From Sporobacter sp963675425 (GTDB lineage: Bacteria > Bacillota > Clostridia > Oscillospirales > Oscillospiraceae), in contig OY776214.1 in NCBI GenBank assembly GCA_963675425.1, forward strand, positions 496,001 through 560,000: a stretch of DNA of 64,000 bases, read 5' to 3'. The notes beneath the pieces are model-generated. The model saw only the letters and a list, made by a program, of their open reading frames with translations. It was not told the DNA's origin and made no database searches. Made by a program: the position numbers and the translations under genes. The stretch's first letter is position 1. The number at the start of each line of letters is the position of its first letter. Below are positions 42,427 through 51,394 of the stretch, piece after piece.

Positions 42427-45291
42427 TTATGCAACATCGTTGACAGTAATTGCCGCAGATGGCGTACCATTGCCCGACAGCTCCACAGTGTATGTGGCAG
42501 TGACGGACGTTGTGCTGTAGTCAGCGCCGGTTGCAATCGTCAGTTCATCGTTGGCGGTTGCACTGGTGGTAATCGACATAGTAGTACCATCTGAAACAGA
42601 GGTCCACTTAACATTTACATCAGCCGCTGTCAGGAGAAGCGTAGAAGCTGTACCACCAGCAAGGTCTGCACCCGAAATTGTAACTTTGTACGTAGCTGTT
42701 GTTCCAGTCAAGCTCTGAAGCACGACTGTCGCAGTAAGGCCACCAGCATTACCATCAGTAGGTGTCACCGTTTGAGCTGAAGTGTATGTCGGCAGAGTTA
42801 TCGGCCTATAGACATAAACGGTTGAGATTGAAGTGTCTGTGCCGGAAGTCTGGACAAAGTCAACAACGTAACCAATCGATGCAAGTTCAGTTGCCTGCGT
42901 AGCGGATATCTCATAGGCAATAACACCTGTGGTGTTCGCTGCTGTTGTGTCGATGTAGTAGATTTTCGCGCTAGAATTAAGAACTTTGTAATTTGTGCCG
43001 TCTGCAGTGATGTTGCCACCGGAAGCAGTAAGGTTGTCGGCACCAAGGCAAGCGTGGAAGCTGGCCGGGGTTGTGCTGCCGCTAGCCGTCGCAATGGTGA
43101 CATAGCCGTTGGAGTCATAGCCTGTAACCATATAGAGTCCAACATTACCGTTAAAGGTTGCAGCATCCTTCGAAGAAGCCACAGTAACTGTCCCAACAGT
43201 GCCATTTACCATGGCCTGATAGGTATAGGTCGTGAGGCTCGCGCTAACATATTCAACCGTTCTGTTGGCGCTCATAATGTAAACCCAATCACCCGTCGTC
43301 GTGCTCGGCGTAAAGGCTGAGGTACCGAACGGCGATATAGCTATAACAAAAACAGCATTTGTGCCATCAGTAAGCTCATATGCAGTTGTTGCTGCAGTGC
43401 CAGTGAAATTCGGAACATTTGCAACACCGGTGTACGCATACAGAGCGGTAGCGCCGGCAGCCGAAGTCACTTGCTCATATACGAAACGTGTTTTCGAATT
43501 AGCCGGATGATCGGTGGCGGCACTTGAGTAGTTTACCGTCGTTTTTGTGATATTAACACTGGCACCGAGGGTAACCGTTGTAGCCGGGGCCACTAAGGCT
43601 GTAAGTACATAATTGCCATCAGTAGTTACAGCAAACTTATAGAATGCATTGGGCGTAGCAGCACCTGAACCATTCAGTGCGCTTGTAGAATCAAGCGTGA
43701 CAGTTTTACTTGTACCGTCGGAAAGGATGATCTTAGCCGATGTTACAAAAGCAGCTGTATCGACATTCGTTACAAACGCATAAGCAGCAGCCGGATTTGT
43801 TACAACTGCCTGAGCGCCGTAGCAGACGTAGCCGCCATCGTCAAGGTAAAGCGTGGTGTCGGTAAGGCCGGCCCAACTATTGACCGAGGTATTAGTAAAC
43901 GAGCCAGGGAAACCAAGGCCAGAGTACTTATAGGTCGCGCCACCGAGCGTGACACTCGTTGTGTTTACGTAGCTGGCCACTGTGCCAGAAACAGATTCTG
44001 CCTTATCGATGTAGTACGTACCGGTCGTGGTGTTTTTGTACCAGAGGACAACATCCTTGTCCTTAAGGGTGTCATAACCCGGAACTTTAACTGCAGAAAC
44101 ACTGGCCAGGCCGGAAATTGCGGATATTGTCACCATGTTGTTCGAGACAATCGGGTCACCCGACAGCACGGCAACTGCTTTTTTGATGACCTGAACTGTT
44201 TCAGCTTTTGCGTCGGAATCTGTGTTAACAAGATTGACAATAACGCCCGCTGCAAGAACATCCGTATCACCAGCAGAGTTGATCGTGTTGGCAACAGCAG
44301 CTGTCATAACTTTGTTAACCGTTGTGTTGTAGTAGGCCGCGCCCACCGCAAGCGTAACGCCTGCCGCGCCATCAGCATACTGACCCAGTACCGTGCCATT
44401 GTAGTAATAAGCGACGGTCGTATCCAGCGTAGCGATGTAGAAAGCACTGGAGGAGTCTGTCAGCATGGAAAGCGGAAGACCCATCGTGTTGGTGCCGATG
44501 ACTTTTTCTTTTGTATAGCCGCCGGTCATTTCAACGCCGCCTTTGGTCCATCTGTAGTAGGTTGTACCGTTGGCGGTGTATGTGCTGGTTGTGTTGTTGA
44601 CGTTCTGCTGCGTGGCGAGAGAACCCTTGGCGTTTACGCCGTCAATGTTGGTCGCCTGCTGATAGGCATGCGTCGTGCTGTTGTACACAACCGTATTGCA
44701 TTTTGTGTAAGCGTTGAAGCCGTACTGAGATACTTCCTCGCGCGCCGCAGCGGCACTGAAGTCAAGATCCAGAGAAAGGATGCCAAGGCTTGTGGCGTCG
44801 GCAATGGTCTTCATCGCCCAGTTAGCACCGGTATACTCGTCGTTCACGCCATAGCCGATGGCACAAAGGAGCATCTTGGCAAACTGCGCGCCCGTTACGT
44901 TGCCGGCAGGATCAAACGTGCCGTCGCCGTTACCGTTGATGATACCCAGAGCGGCGCAATACTCGATGTACGGAGCGCTCCAGCGGTCAACAGCGACATC
45001 CGAGAAGCTGGAAACCATCGTCGTCAGAGCGTCAGCCTTGACCGAACCGATGAGCATGTAGGTGATGATCTTCGCGGCCTGCTCTCTTGTGACAAGGCCC
45101 TGGGGATCAAACGTATTGTCGCCCATGCCTTGCAGGAAGCCAAGGGCAGTGAAGAGGTCGACCGCTTCTGTGTAGGTCACGTCGTCGGCATCCGAATAAT
45201 CGGATACATTGGCAGCGCTGACAGTCGCCATAAGGCCAAAGGCCAGCACCACAACAAGAACCATAGCGAGAAGCTTCTTGAGATTCTTCAT
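42427..45291 (-). CDS. Large SLH-domain surface (S-layer-like) protein
   Basis: A 954-residue secreted protein. ATG 45291 follows GGAGGAAAATAC, and the signal peptide is KKLLAMVLVVVLAFGLMATVSAA. Two to three SLH motifs fill about 27-200 (GDNTFDPQGLVTREQAAKII, GDGTFDPAGNVTGAQFAKML). The remaining 750 residues are Thr/Ser/Ala/Val-rich beta-type repeats with few charged residues, as in S-layer proteins. SLH motifs bind the cell-wall polymer. The strong promoter at 45541-45569 and the long leader point to heavy expression. It may be the main S-layer subunit. Confidence 0.85.
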   Translation of the reverse strand: MKNLKKLLAMVLVVVLAFGLMATVSAANVSDYSDADDVTYTEAVDLFTALGFLQGMGDNTFDPQGLVTREQAAKIITYMLIGSVKADALTTMVSSFSDVAVDRWSAPYIEYCAALGIINGNGDGTFDPAGNVTGAQFAKMLLCAIGYGVNDEYTGANWAMKTIADATSLGILSLDLDFSAAAAREEVSQYGFNAYTKCNTVVYNSTTHAYQQATNIDGVNAKGSLATQQNVNNTTSTYTANGTTYYRWTKGGVEMTGGYTKEKVIGTNTMGLPLSMLTDSSSAFYIATLDTTVAYYYNGTVLGQYADGAAGVTLAVGAAYYNTTVNKVMTAAVANTINSAGDTDVLAAGVIVNLVNTDSDAKAETVQVIKKAVAVLSGDPIVSNNMVTISAISGLASVSAVKVPGYDTLKDKDVVLWYKNTTTGTYYIDKAESVSGTVASYVNTTSVTLGGATYKYSGLGFPGSFTNTSVNSWAGLTDTTLYLDDGGYVCYGAQAVVTNPAAAYAFVTNVDTAAFVTSAKIILSDGTSKTVTLDSTSALNGSGAATPNAFYKFAVTTDGNYVLTALVAPATTVTLGASVNITKTTVNYSSAATDHPANSKTRFVYEQVTSAAGATALYAYTGVANVPNFTGTAATTAYELTDGTNAVFVIAISPFGTSAFTPSTTTGDWVYIMSANRTVEYVSASLTTYTYQAMVNGTVGTVTVASSKDAATFNGNVGLYMVTGYDSNGYVTIATASGSTTPASFHACLGADNLTASGGNITADGTNYKVLNSSAKIYYIDTTAANTTGVIAYEISATQATELASIGYVVDFVQTSGTDTSISTVYVYRPITLPTYTSAQTVTPTDGNAGGLTATVVLQSLTGTTATYKVTISGADLAGGTASTLLLTAADVNVKWTSVSDGTTMSITTSATANDELTIATGADYSTTSVTATYTVELSGNGTPSAAITVNDVA

Positions 45292-45540
45292 GTATTTTCC
45301 TCCATTAAATTTTGCGCTTTTGGCGCATTTTTTACCTAGCCCCGTTTTCCGCATGCCTTCACATAACTTTAAGCGCCCAAGCCGTTTTTCGGCTTGGTGA
45401 ATGTGACGCTTAATAACCATGCAAGGATCATTTGCGGTTTCAGGAGGTCGGCGGTTATGTATGCACCCGCGCCGGGTCGGCTATCCCTCAGCGGATGGCA
45501 ATACCTGATTGACAGATTTGCTTGATTTATTCCAAAGATG

Positions 45541-45569
45541 ATTATAGAGTAGCGTCCAAACCTTGTCAA
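45541..45569 (-). promoter_or_regulatory. Consensus sigma-A promoter of the SLH gene
   Basis: On the minus strand TTGACA (45569-45564), a 17-bp spacer and TATAAT (45546-45541): both hexamers match the consensus exactly. It gives a leader of about 240 bases before the gene at 45291, with hairpin-forming stretches such as GGCTTGAT..CAGGTATTGCC not otherwise explained. Confidence 0.88.
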
Positions 45570-45927
45570 TTCGAAACGGCTGTTTTTAATATTACAGTTA
45601 TGTTACGTGGGGTATAACACACGCGCCTGGGCGCAAAATATTTTATTTAAGCCAAACTCAAAAACCAGCTTACACCTTAATTTAATTAGCACCATTAAAA
45701 AGTCATTGCTGTCAATATAAGTTATAGCGATCTCAAAGCCGCGAGCTCAAGCCGAGCGTCAAATTCATACTGGTTCTCTTCTCAGAACCCATGACGTTAT
45801 CAGAATACGCCCGAAACGAGGCCGGCCATTATTTCAGCAATTTGGTCGTTTGCAAATAGCGAAAAACCTTCCAGCTTACCGGCGCATAATATATATGGCC
45901 GATAAGCAAAACTAAATGCGTAAAACG
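45570..45927. other. Intergenic stretch between two divergent promoters
   Basis: About 360 bp with no gene that I can support. It is A/T-rich near the SLH promoter and contains GGTTCTCTTCTCAGAACC (45773-45790), a short palindrome. Confidence 0.4.
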
Positions 45928-45928
45928 C

Positions 45929-45957
45929 TTGCAATTTGTGCGGTTTAGTGGTATAAT
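45929..45957 (+). promoter_or_regulatory. Sigma-A promoter of the rimP-nusA-infB operon
   Basis: TTGCAA (45929-45934), a 17-bp spacer and TATAAT (45952-45957). Transcription from near 45964 gives a leader of about 335 bases before rimP. Confidence 0.75.
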
Positions 45958-45986
45958 CCCACTGTTAGACAGGCTGGAACTTCGCT

Positions 45987-46010
45987 GAGTGGGTTTTTCC
46001 CACTCTTTTT
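45987..46010 (+). terminator. Attenuator-like terminator in the rimP leader
   Basis: Arms GAGTGGG and CCCACTC with a T5 loop, followed by TTTTTG, only about 25 bases after the presumed start of transcription. Downstream, 46020-46290 is G/C-rich with several complementary blocks. The arrangement suggests control by termination, perhaps by NusA itself. Confidence 0.7.
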
Positions 46011-46298
46011 GTTGCACTGTTTAAACGGGTCAAATTTCCTATAGCTGGTAATTTATCGTTTATAGCCTAGAGCCGGGCGCAAAATTCCGTCCGAAAACGG
46101 TGTGAGCCATGAAGCGGCTGAGCGCCGCACGGTTTATTCGCCCATGGTACAGAAAGATTTATATAACTCACCCTTTTAAAAGGTAGAGTTGTATAAAGCC
46201 TAATTAAAGGCCGCCGGCGCAAAGCGCCCGCATGGCCAATGATACTACATCCCCATTTTTAATAGAGATGAGTATTTAGATACGAGTGGGAGCGGAGC

Positions 46299-46757
46299 AT
46301 GAATAAAGTAACCGAGATTGTTGCGTCTCTAGCCGAGCCGGTCGCTAAGCGGCACGGCTGCGAGCTTTGGGACGTTGAATATGTCAAGGAAGCCGGCAAC
46401 TGGTTTTTAAGAGTTTTTATAGACTGCGAGGGCGGCGTAACGCTTGAACACTGTGAAGCCATCAGCCGTGAGCTGGACCCCATTTTAGACGAACGCGATC
46501 CGATTGCCGACAGCTACACCTTTGAGGTCTCTTCCGCCGGTGCGGAACGCCAGCTCAAGCGCCCGTCGGATTTCGAAAAATTTACAGGTCATCTGGTTGA
46601 AGTGCGGTTATATAAAGCCAGAGACGGGCAAAAGGAATTCGTCGGCACACTTGTTTCCGGCGACGACGCATCCGTGGAAATAAACATAACCGGTACGTTA
46701 TACAAATTTTCGAGAAATGAAGCTGCCAGCGTCCGTCTTCGCATCGGACAGCAGTAA
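46299..46757 (+). CDS. rimP: Ribosome maturation factor RimP
   Basis: A 152-residue RimP. The N-terminal domain has GCELWDVEYVKEAGNWFLRVFID and the family core HCEAISRELDPILDERDPI; the C-terminal SH3-like domain begins at ERQLKRPSDFEKFTG. It assists late 30S subunit assembly. First gene of the nusA-infB operon, 23 bp before nusA. GGGAGCGGAGC precedes the ATG. Confidence 0.94.
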   Translation: MNKVTEIVASLAEPVAKRHGCELWDVEYVKEAGNWFLRVFIDCEGGVTLEHCEAISRELDPILDERDPIADSYTFEVSSAGAERQLKRPSDFEKFTGHLVEVRLYKARDGQKEFVGTLVSGDDASVEINITGTLYKFSRNEAASVRLRIGQQ

Positions 46758-46780
46758 AGGATATATGGAGGAGCACGGCA

Positions 46781-47833
46781 ATGAATGCTGAATTTTTCTC
46801 TGCGATTGCTGATATAGAAAAGGAAAAGGGCATACCTCAGTCGTATATGCTTGAAAAAATTGAGCAGGCGCTTTTAGCGGCGCTTAAAAAGGATTCTCCT
46901 GCCTGTCAGGAATGTGCCAGGGTGGATTTGGACCCGGTTAATAAAACCGTCCATATGTATCTGCAAAGAACTGTGGCCGACCCCGTAGACGATCCTGACA
47001 TAGAGATGAGCCTTGACGAAGCGCGGAAAGTCAACGCGCGGGCCGAGGTCGGCGATGTCATTAACGAAACGGTCGACGCCAAAAAATTCGGCCGGATCGC
47101 CGCGCAGGCGGCCAAGCAGGTCATCATCCAGGGTATCCGGGAGGCTGAACGAGGTATCGTTTACGATGAATTCACCTCAAAAGAGCATGAAATCCTGACC
47201 GGTATCGTTTCCCGTGTGGAACCGCGAACCGGCAGCGTGTCCATACAGATCAGCTCCAACGCTGAATATACCGAGGCAATGCTTCTGGCCAGCGAGCGTA
47301 TCCCGACGGAAACACTTCGCGAGGGCGACCGGATCAAGGTCTACGTTGTTGAGGTTCGCAAATCCTCCCGCGGCCCGCAGATATTGATATCCAGGACGCA
47401 TCCGGGCCTCGTCAAGCGTTTGTTTGAGCTGGAGGTGCCGGAGATATTTGAAGGGATCGTCGAGATTAAAAGTATTGCGCGCGAAGCCGGCAGTCGCACA
47501 AAAATTGCCGTCTATTCCACAGACCCCGAGGTCGACCCCATCGGCGCGTGCGTTGGCCCGAAAGGCGGGCGCGTCTCGTCCATCGTCGACGAGCTGCACG
47601 GTGAAAAAATTGACATCGTCAAATACAGCGACGTTGTGGAGGAATACATTGCCTCGTCGCTCGCCCCATCGGATGTCGTCAGCGTGACGGTGCTGGAAGA
47701 CGGCAAAAGCTGCCGGGTCATTGTTCCGGACAATCAGCTGTCGCTGGCCATCGGCAAGGAAGGACAAAACGTCCGTCTGGCCGCACGCCTGACCGGCTAT
47801 AAAATTGATATCAAACCCGAATCGCAGGGTTGA
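46781..47833 (+). CDS. nusA: Transcription factor NusA
   Basis: A 350-residue NusA: N-terminal RNA-polymerase-binding domain (1-130), S1 domain (about 135-200, GIVSRVEPRTGSVSIQI) and two KH domains (ISRTHPGLVKRLFELEVPEI, GACVGPKGGRVSSIVDEL, AIGKEGQNVRLAARLTGYKI). The acidic C-terminal repeats of proteobacterial NusA are absent, as usual in Firmicutes. It modulates pausing, termination and antitermination. GGAGGAGC precedes the ATG. It may regulate its own operon through the leader hairpin at 45987. Confidence 0.97.
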   Translation: MNAEFFSAIADIEKEKGIPQSYMLEKIEQALLAALKKDSPACQECARVDLDPVNKTVHMYLQRTVADPVDDPDIEMSLDEARKVNARAEVGDVINETVDAKKFGRIAAQAAKQVIIQGIREAERGIVYDEFTSKEHEILTGIVSRVEPRTGSVSIQISSNAEYTEAMLLASERIPTETLREGDRIKVYVVEVRKSSRGPQILISRTHPGLVKRLFELEVPEIFEGIVEIKSIAREAGSRTKIAVYSTDPEVDPIGACVGPKGGRVSSIVDELHGEKIDIVKYSDVVEEYIASSLAPSDVVSVTVLEDGKSCRVIVPDNQLSLAIGKEGQNVRLAARLTGYKIDIKPESQG

Positions 47834-47926
47834 CTTTTAGGGCGGATTTCATATCCGCCCATTACCCGTAAAAGCGGATTTTAATACCGTATGGATAGTT
47901 GAAACTTGGAAGGGGGGCAGCAGGGC

Positions 47927-48196
47927 ATGCAAAAGAAAATACCAATGCGGCAGTGTCTCGGCTGCCGTGAGATGAAGCCGAAAAAAGAGCTGATTCGCGC
48001 CGTACGCTCGCCGGAAGGCGTCGTTTCGCTGGATTCCAAAGGTAAAAATCCGGGCCGCGGCGCCTATGTATGCCTCAATGCCGACTGCCTGAAAAAAGCC
48101 ATTAAATCCAGGGCTCTGGAAAGAGCGCTTTCGGCGCCGATTCCGGAAGACATATACGATACCCTTCGCCGGCAGATGGAGGGTGGAGATGGATAA
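47927..48196 (+). CDS. ylxR: YlxR-family RNA-binding protein
   Basis: An 89-residue DUF448/YlxR protein. It shows MRQCLGCREMKPKKELIRAV with the CxxC pair, then KNPGRGAYVC, the GRGAY signature. ATG 47927 is chosen over an in-frame TTG at 47906. YlxR homologues are nucleoid-associated or RNase P-interacting proteins in Firmicutes. It overlaps the next gene by 8 bp, as is standard between nusA and infB. Confidence 0.92.
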   Translation: MQKKIPMRQCLGCREMKPKKELIRAVRSPEGVVSLDSKGKNPGRGAYVCLNADCLKKAIKSRALERALSAPIPEDIYDTLRRQMEGGDG

Positions 48197-48611
48197 CACG
48201 CTATTGGGACTGGCTAAAAAGGCTGGTCTGCTTGAAATCGGAGGGGAAAGCGTCGAGCATGCGGCCCGTCTGGGGAAGGCCCGGGTCATTTTATCGGCCA
48301 GGGACGCGTCCGACAGCTCCAAACGCCGGGCCGGACTTTACGCCGAGCGGTACGGGCTTATACATCTCGTGCTGCCCTCGGAAAAGGAAGAGCTGGGTGC
48401 CATCGTCGGAAGAGGATCACCCGGTATGATAACGATACTCGACGCGGGGCTGGCCGCCAAATATGCTGCGGCGCTCGCGCAGACGGATCCGGAAAAGTAC
48501 GGGCCGGCGGCAACGCAGCTTGAAGAAAAAGCCGCTCGCATACGAATGCGGCGGAAAAAAACAGCGCAGCAGGGGCGAAACAAACGATCTGGCAGGGGGA
48601 GGACAACATAA
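48189..48611 (+). CDS. ylxQ: L7Ae-family ribosomal-like protein YlxQ
   Basis: A 140-residue protein with an L7Ae/L30e/S12e/Gadd45 fold (1-95): LLGLAKKAGLLEIGGESVEHAAR and ARVILSARDASDSSKRR. It has a basic tail (MRRKKTAQQGRNKRSGRGR). The ATG at 48189 has GGAGGGTGG before it. It binds kink-turn-type RNA. Its stop overlaps the infB start (TAATG). Confidence 0.88.
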   Translation: MDNTLLGLAKKAGLLEIGGESVEHAARLGKARVILSARDASDSSKRRAGLYAERYGLIHLVLPSEKEELGAIVGRGSPGMITILDAGLAAKYAAALAQTDPEKYGPAATQLEEKAARIRMRRKKTAQQGRNKRSGRGRTT

Positions 48612-50989
48612 TGAGCACGATGTTTAAATACAGGGTCCACGAGGTGGCCAAAGATTTTAAGGTACCGACGAAAACCATATCAAAAATATTGACCGATTAT
48701 GCCACACCGCCGAAAAACCATATGCAGGTACTGACGGCGGAGGAATTGGATTTGATTTTTGAGTATATGACACAGCAGCATCAGATTGGCAGTATTGAAG
48801 AGGTCTACGCCGTTGAGTCCCCTGCAGCCGAGACGGCAGTCGTCAAAACACCGGCGGAACAGAAACCGGTTGAAACAGCCGAACCTAAAAAAGCGGACGC
48901 CCCGACAAAAACGGAGCCCACGCCGGGCGACAAAGCCGGCGCGCCCGGTCAAAAGCCTAACGCGGCGCCGGCGGCCGAAAAAAAGCCTGATAAACTCTTT
49001 ACACCGCGTCAGGAACGGACAAAACGCGTCATTGACACGTCGGGCGCGACCATCAACATCGCCAAATACGACGAACGGCTCGACAAGCTTGTACCTGAAA
49101 AGGCCGAGCGCATCAAGAGCGGCAAGGAAAAGTTTTCTAAGAAGGGTCAAAACCGCAGTCCGTCCATGGCCTCCGGCGCCAAACGCCGGCAGGAGGAGCG
49201 CGAAAGAATGCAGCGCCTCCAGTTTGAAATTGCGAAAAAAGCACCGGTCAAGGTATTTATACCCGATGAGATCGGGGTTGGTGATCTGGCCTCCCGAATG
49301 AAAAAAACAGGCGCGGAGGTCGTCAAGCAACTCATAAAGCTCGGCGTCATGGCGTCGCTGTCTGATGTCATTGACTATGACACGGCGGCGCTCGTCGCCA
49401 TTGAGCTTGGCTGTAAAGTCGAGCACGAGGTCGTTGTCACCATAGAAGAACGGCTGATTAACGACCGGGAGGACAGCGCGGAGGAGCTCGTTTCCAGAGC
49501 GCCCGTTGTCGTTGTTATGGGTCATGTTGACCACGGTAAAACGTCGCTTCTCGATAAAATCCGCGAAGCTAACGTTGCCGCCGGAGAAGCCGGCGGGATC
49601 ACACAGCACATCGGCGCGTACCGCGTTAATGTAAACGGCAGCCCCATCACGTTCCTGGATACGCCGGGCCATGAGGCTTTTACAGCTATGCGTGCCCGCG
49701 GCGCCAAGGTAACCGATATCGCTATCCTAATCGTAGCGGCCGACGACGGGATCATGCCTCAGACGATCGAGTCCATAAATCACGCGAAGGCCGCCGAAAC
49801 GCCCATTATTGTCGCTATCAACAAAATGGACGTCCCAGGCGCCAATCCAGATAAAATTAAGCAGCAGCTCACCGAATATGGCCTCGTCAGCGAGGAATGG
49901 GGCGGCGACACAATCGTCTGCCCGATTTCAGCCAAAACCGGCATGGGCATTGATCATCTTCTCGAGATGATTGTCCTGACAGCCGAGATGGGAGACCTGA
50001 AGGCCAATCCGGACCGCGCCGCACGCGGAACCGTCATCGAGGCTCGTCTGGATAAGGGCCGCGGCCCAATCATGACGGTACTGGTCCAAAACGGTACGCT
50101 CCGTCAAAATGATGTCATTATTGCCGGTACGGCCGTTGGCCATGTCCGCGTCATGACAAATGACCGCGGCGAGCGCGTCGAAGAAGCCGGGCCGTCCGTC
50201 CCCGTTGAAATTTCCGGTATGTCCGAAGTCCCGGATGCCGGCGACACCTTTAACGCTGTTGACGATGAACGCATGGCCCGGGAACTTGTGGAGCAGCGCA
50301 AAAATGAAAAGAAAAACGCGGGCGCGACCACTGTCAAGGTCTCGCTGGAGGATCTGTTCTCCCGGATACAGCAGGGTGAGCTAAAGGATCTTAACATCAT
50401 CGTCAAGGCAGACGTCCAGGGTTCGTCTGAGGCCATCAAAACCTCGCTGGAAAAGCTCACGAACGAAGAGGTCCGCGTGCGCGTTATCCATTCAGGCGTC
50501 GGCGCAATCAACGAGTCGGATGTCATGTTGGCCTCTACAAGCGGCGCGATTATCGTCGGATTTAATGTCCGGCCGGACAACGCCGCGCGCGACAACGCGG
50601 CCAGAAACAATGTGGATATCCGCATGTACCGCGTCATTTACGAATGCATCAATGAGATCGAAGCGGCCATGAAGGGCATGCTCACGCCCAAATTCAGGGA
50701 GGCCGTCATCGGGCACGCCGAAGTGCGGCAGGTCTTTAAGGTTTCGCATGTCGGCACCGTCTGCGGCTGTTATGTCACAGATGGAAAAATTATGCGTCAC
50801 TGCTCTGTCCGCGTCATCCGGGACAGCATCGTAATCTACGAAGGACTGCTGGCATCATTGCGGCGGTTCAAGGACGATGTCAAGGAGGTCGCCACCAATT
50901 ACGAATGTGGCCTCTCTGTTGAGAAATATAACGATATAAGGGAAGGCGACGTTATAGAAGCCTTCATTATGGAACAGATAAAGGAATAA
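48611..50989 (+). CDS. infB: Translation initiation factor IF-2
   Basis: A 792-residue GTPase. The N-terminal IF2N motif is YRVHEVAKDFKVPTKTISKIL, followed by a Pro/Ala/Lys-rich linker (about 70-170). The second IF2N domain is at about 215-260. The G domain has G1 GHVDHGKTS, G3 DTPGHEAF and G4 NKMD. Domains II-IV end with ECGLSVEKYNDIREGDVIEAF. It brings fMet-tRNA to the 30S subunit. The start overlaps ylxQ by one base. Length is within the usual Firmicute range. Confidence 0.97.
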   Translation: MSTMFKYRVHEVAKDFKVPTKTISKILTDYATPPKNHMQVLTAEELDLIFEYMTQQHQIGSIEEVYAVESPAAETAVVKTPAEQKPVETAEPKKADAPTKTEPTPGDKAGAPGQKPNAAPAAEKKPDKLFTPRQERTKRVIDTSGATINIAKYDERLDKLVPEKAERIKSGKEKFSKKGQNRSPSMASGAKRRQEERERMQRLQFEIAKKAPVKVFIPDEIGVGDLASRMKKTGAEVVKQLIKLGVMASLSDVIDYDTAALVAIELGCKVEHEVVVTIEERLINDREDSAEELVSRAPVVVVMGHVDHGKTSLLDKIREANVAAGEAGGITQHIGAYRVNVNGSPITFLDTPGHEAFTAMRARGAKVTDIAILIVAADDGIMPQTIESINHAKAAETPIIVAINKMDVPGANPDKIKQQLTEYGLVSEEWGGDTIVCPISAKTGMGIDHLLEMIVLTAEMGDLKANPDRAARGTVIEARLDKGRGPIMTVLVQNGTLRQNDVIIAGTAVGHVRVMTNDRGERVEEAGPSVPVEISGMSEVPDAGDTFNAVDDERMARELVEQRKNEKKNAGATTVKVSLEDLFSRIQQGELKDLNIIVKADVQGSSEAIKTSLEKLTNEEVRVRVIHSGVGAINESDVMLASTSGAIIVGFNVRPDNAARDNAARNNVDIRMYRVIYECINEIEAAMKGMLTPKFREAVIGHAEVRQVFKVSHVGTVCGCYVTDGKIMRHCSVRVIRDSIVIYEGLLASLRRFKDDVKEVATNYECGLSVEKYNDIREGDVIEAFIMEQIKE

Positions 50990-51028
50990 CAAGTCCGCCC
51001 TCACGGGCGGTTGAGGTGGAACTGAACT

Positions 51029-51394
51029 ATGTCAACACACAGACTGGATCGGACAAACGAGGACATACAGCGCATCATGTCCTCTCTTCTCCGCACGATC
51101 AAAGACCCGCGCGTCAATCAAGGGATGATCAGCGTCACTGCTGTTGAAACAACGGGCGACTTGCGCTACAGCAAGATTTATCTGAGTGTTTTGGGACTTA
51201 AAAATGAAAAAGAGCTGATGAAAGGTCTCAAGTCGGCCGCCGGCTTTCTCCGGCACGAGTTGGGGGAAGCACTCTCGCTGCGCTATACGCCGGAGCTCAT
51301 TTTTGAGCTGGACAAGTCCATTGAGCGTGGCGCGAATATCAGCCGGATTATTAACGAATTGGAAACCTCGGAGGACGACAGTCGCCATGATTAA
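51029..51394 (+). CDS. rbfA: Ribosome-binding factor A
   Basis: A 121-residue KH-like protein with LDRTNEDIQRIMSSLLRTIKDPR, SVTAVETTGDLRYSKIYLSVLG and LRYTPELIFELDKSIERGANI, all hallmarks of RbfA. It matures the 5' end of 16S rRNA. It starts 39 bp after infB and overlaps nrnA by 8 bp. Confidence 0.96.
   Translation: MSTHRLDRTNEDIQRIMSSLLRTIKDPRVNQGMISVTAVETTGDLRYSKIYLSVLGLKNEKELMKGLKSAAGFLRHELGEALSLRYTPELIFELDKSIERGANISRIINELETSEDDSRHD

Noticed and set aside
48680..49672. Minus-strand open frame of 330 codons opposite infB
   Set aside because: Arg/Phe-rich translation typical of antisense frames; infB on the plus strand is certain.
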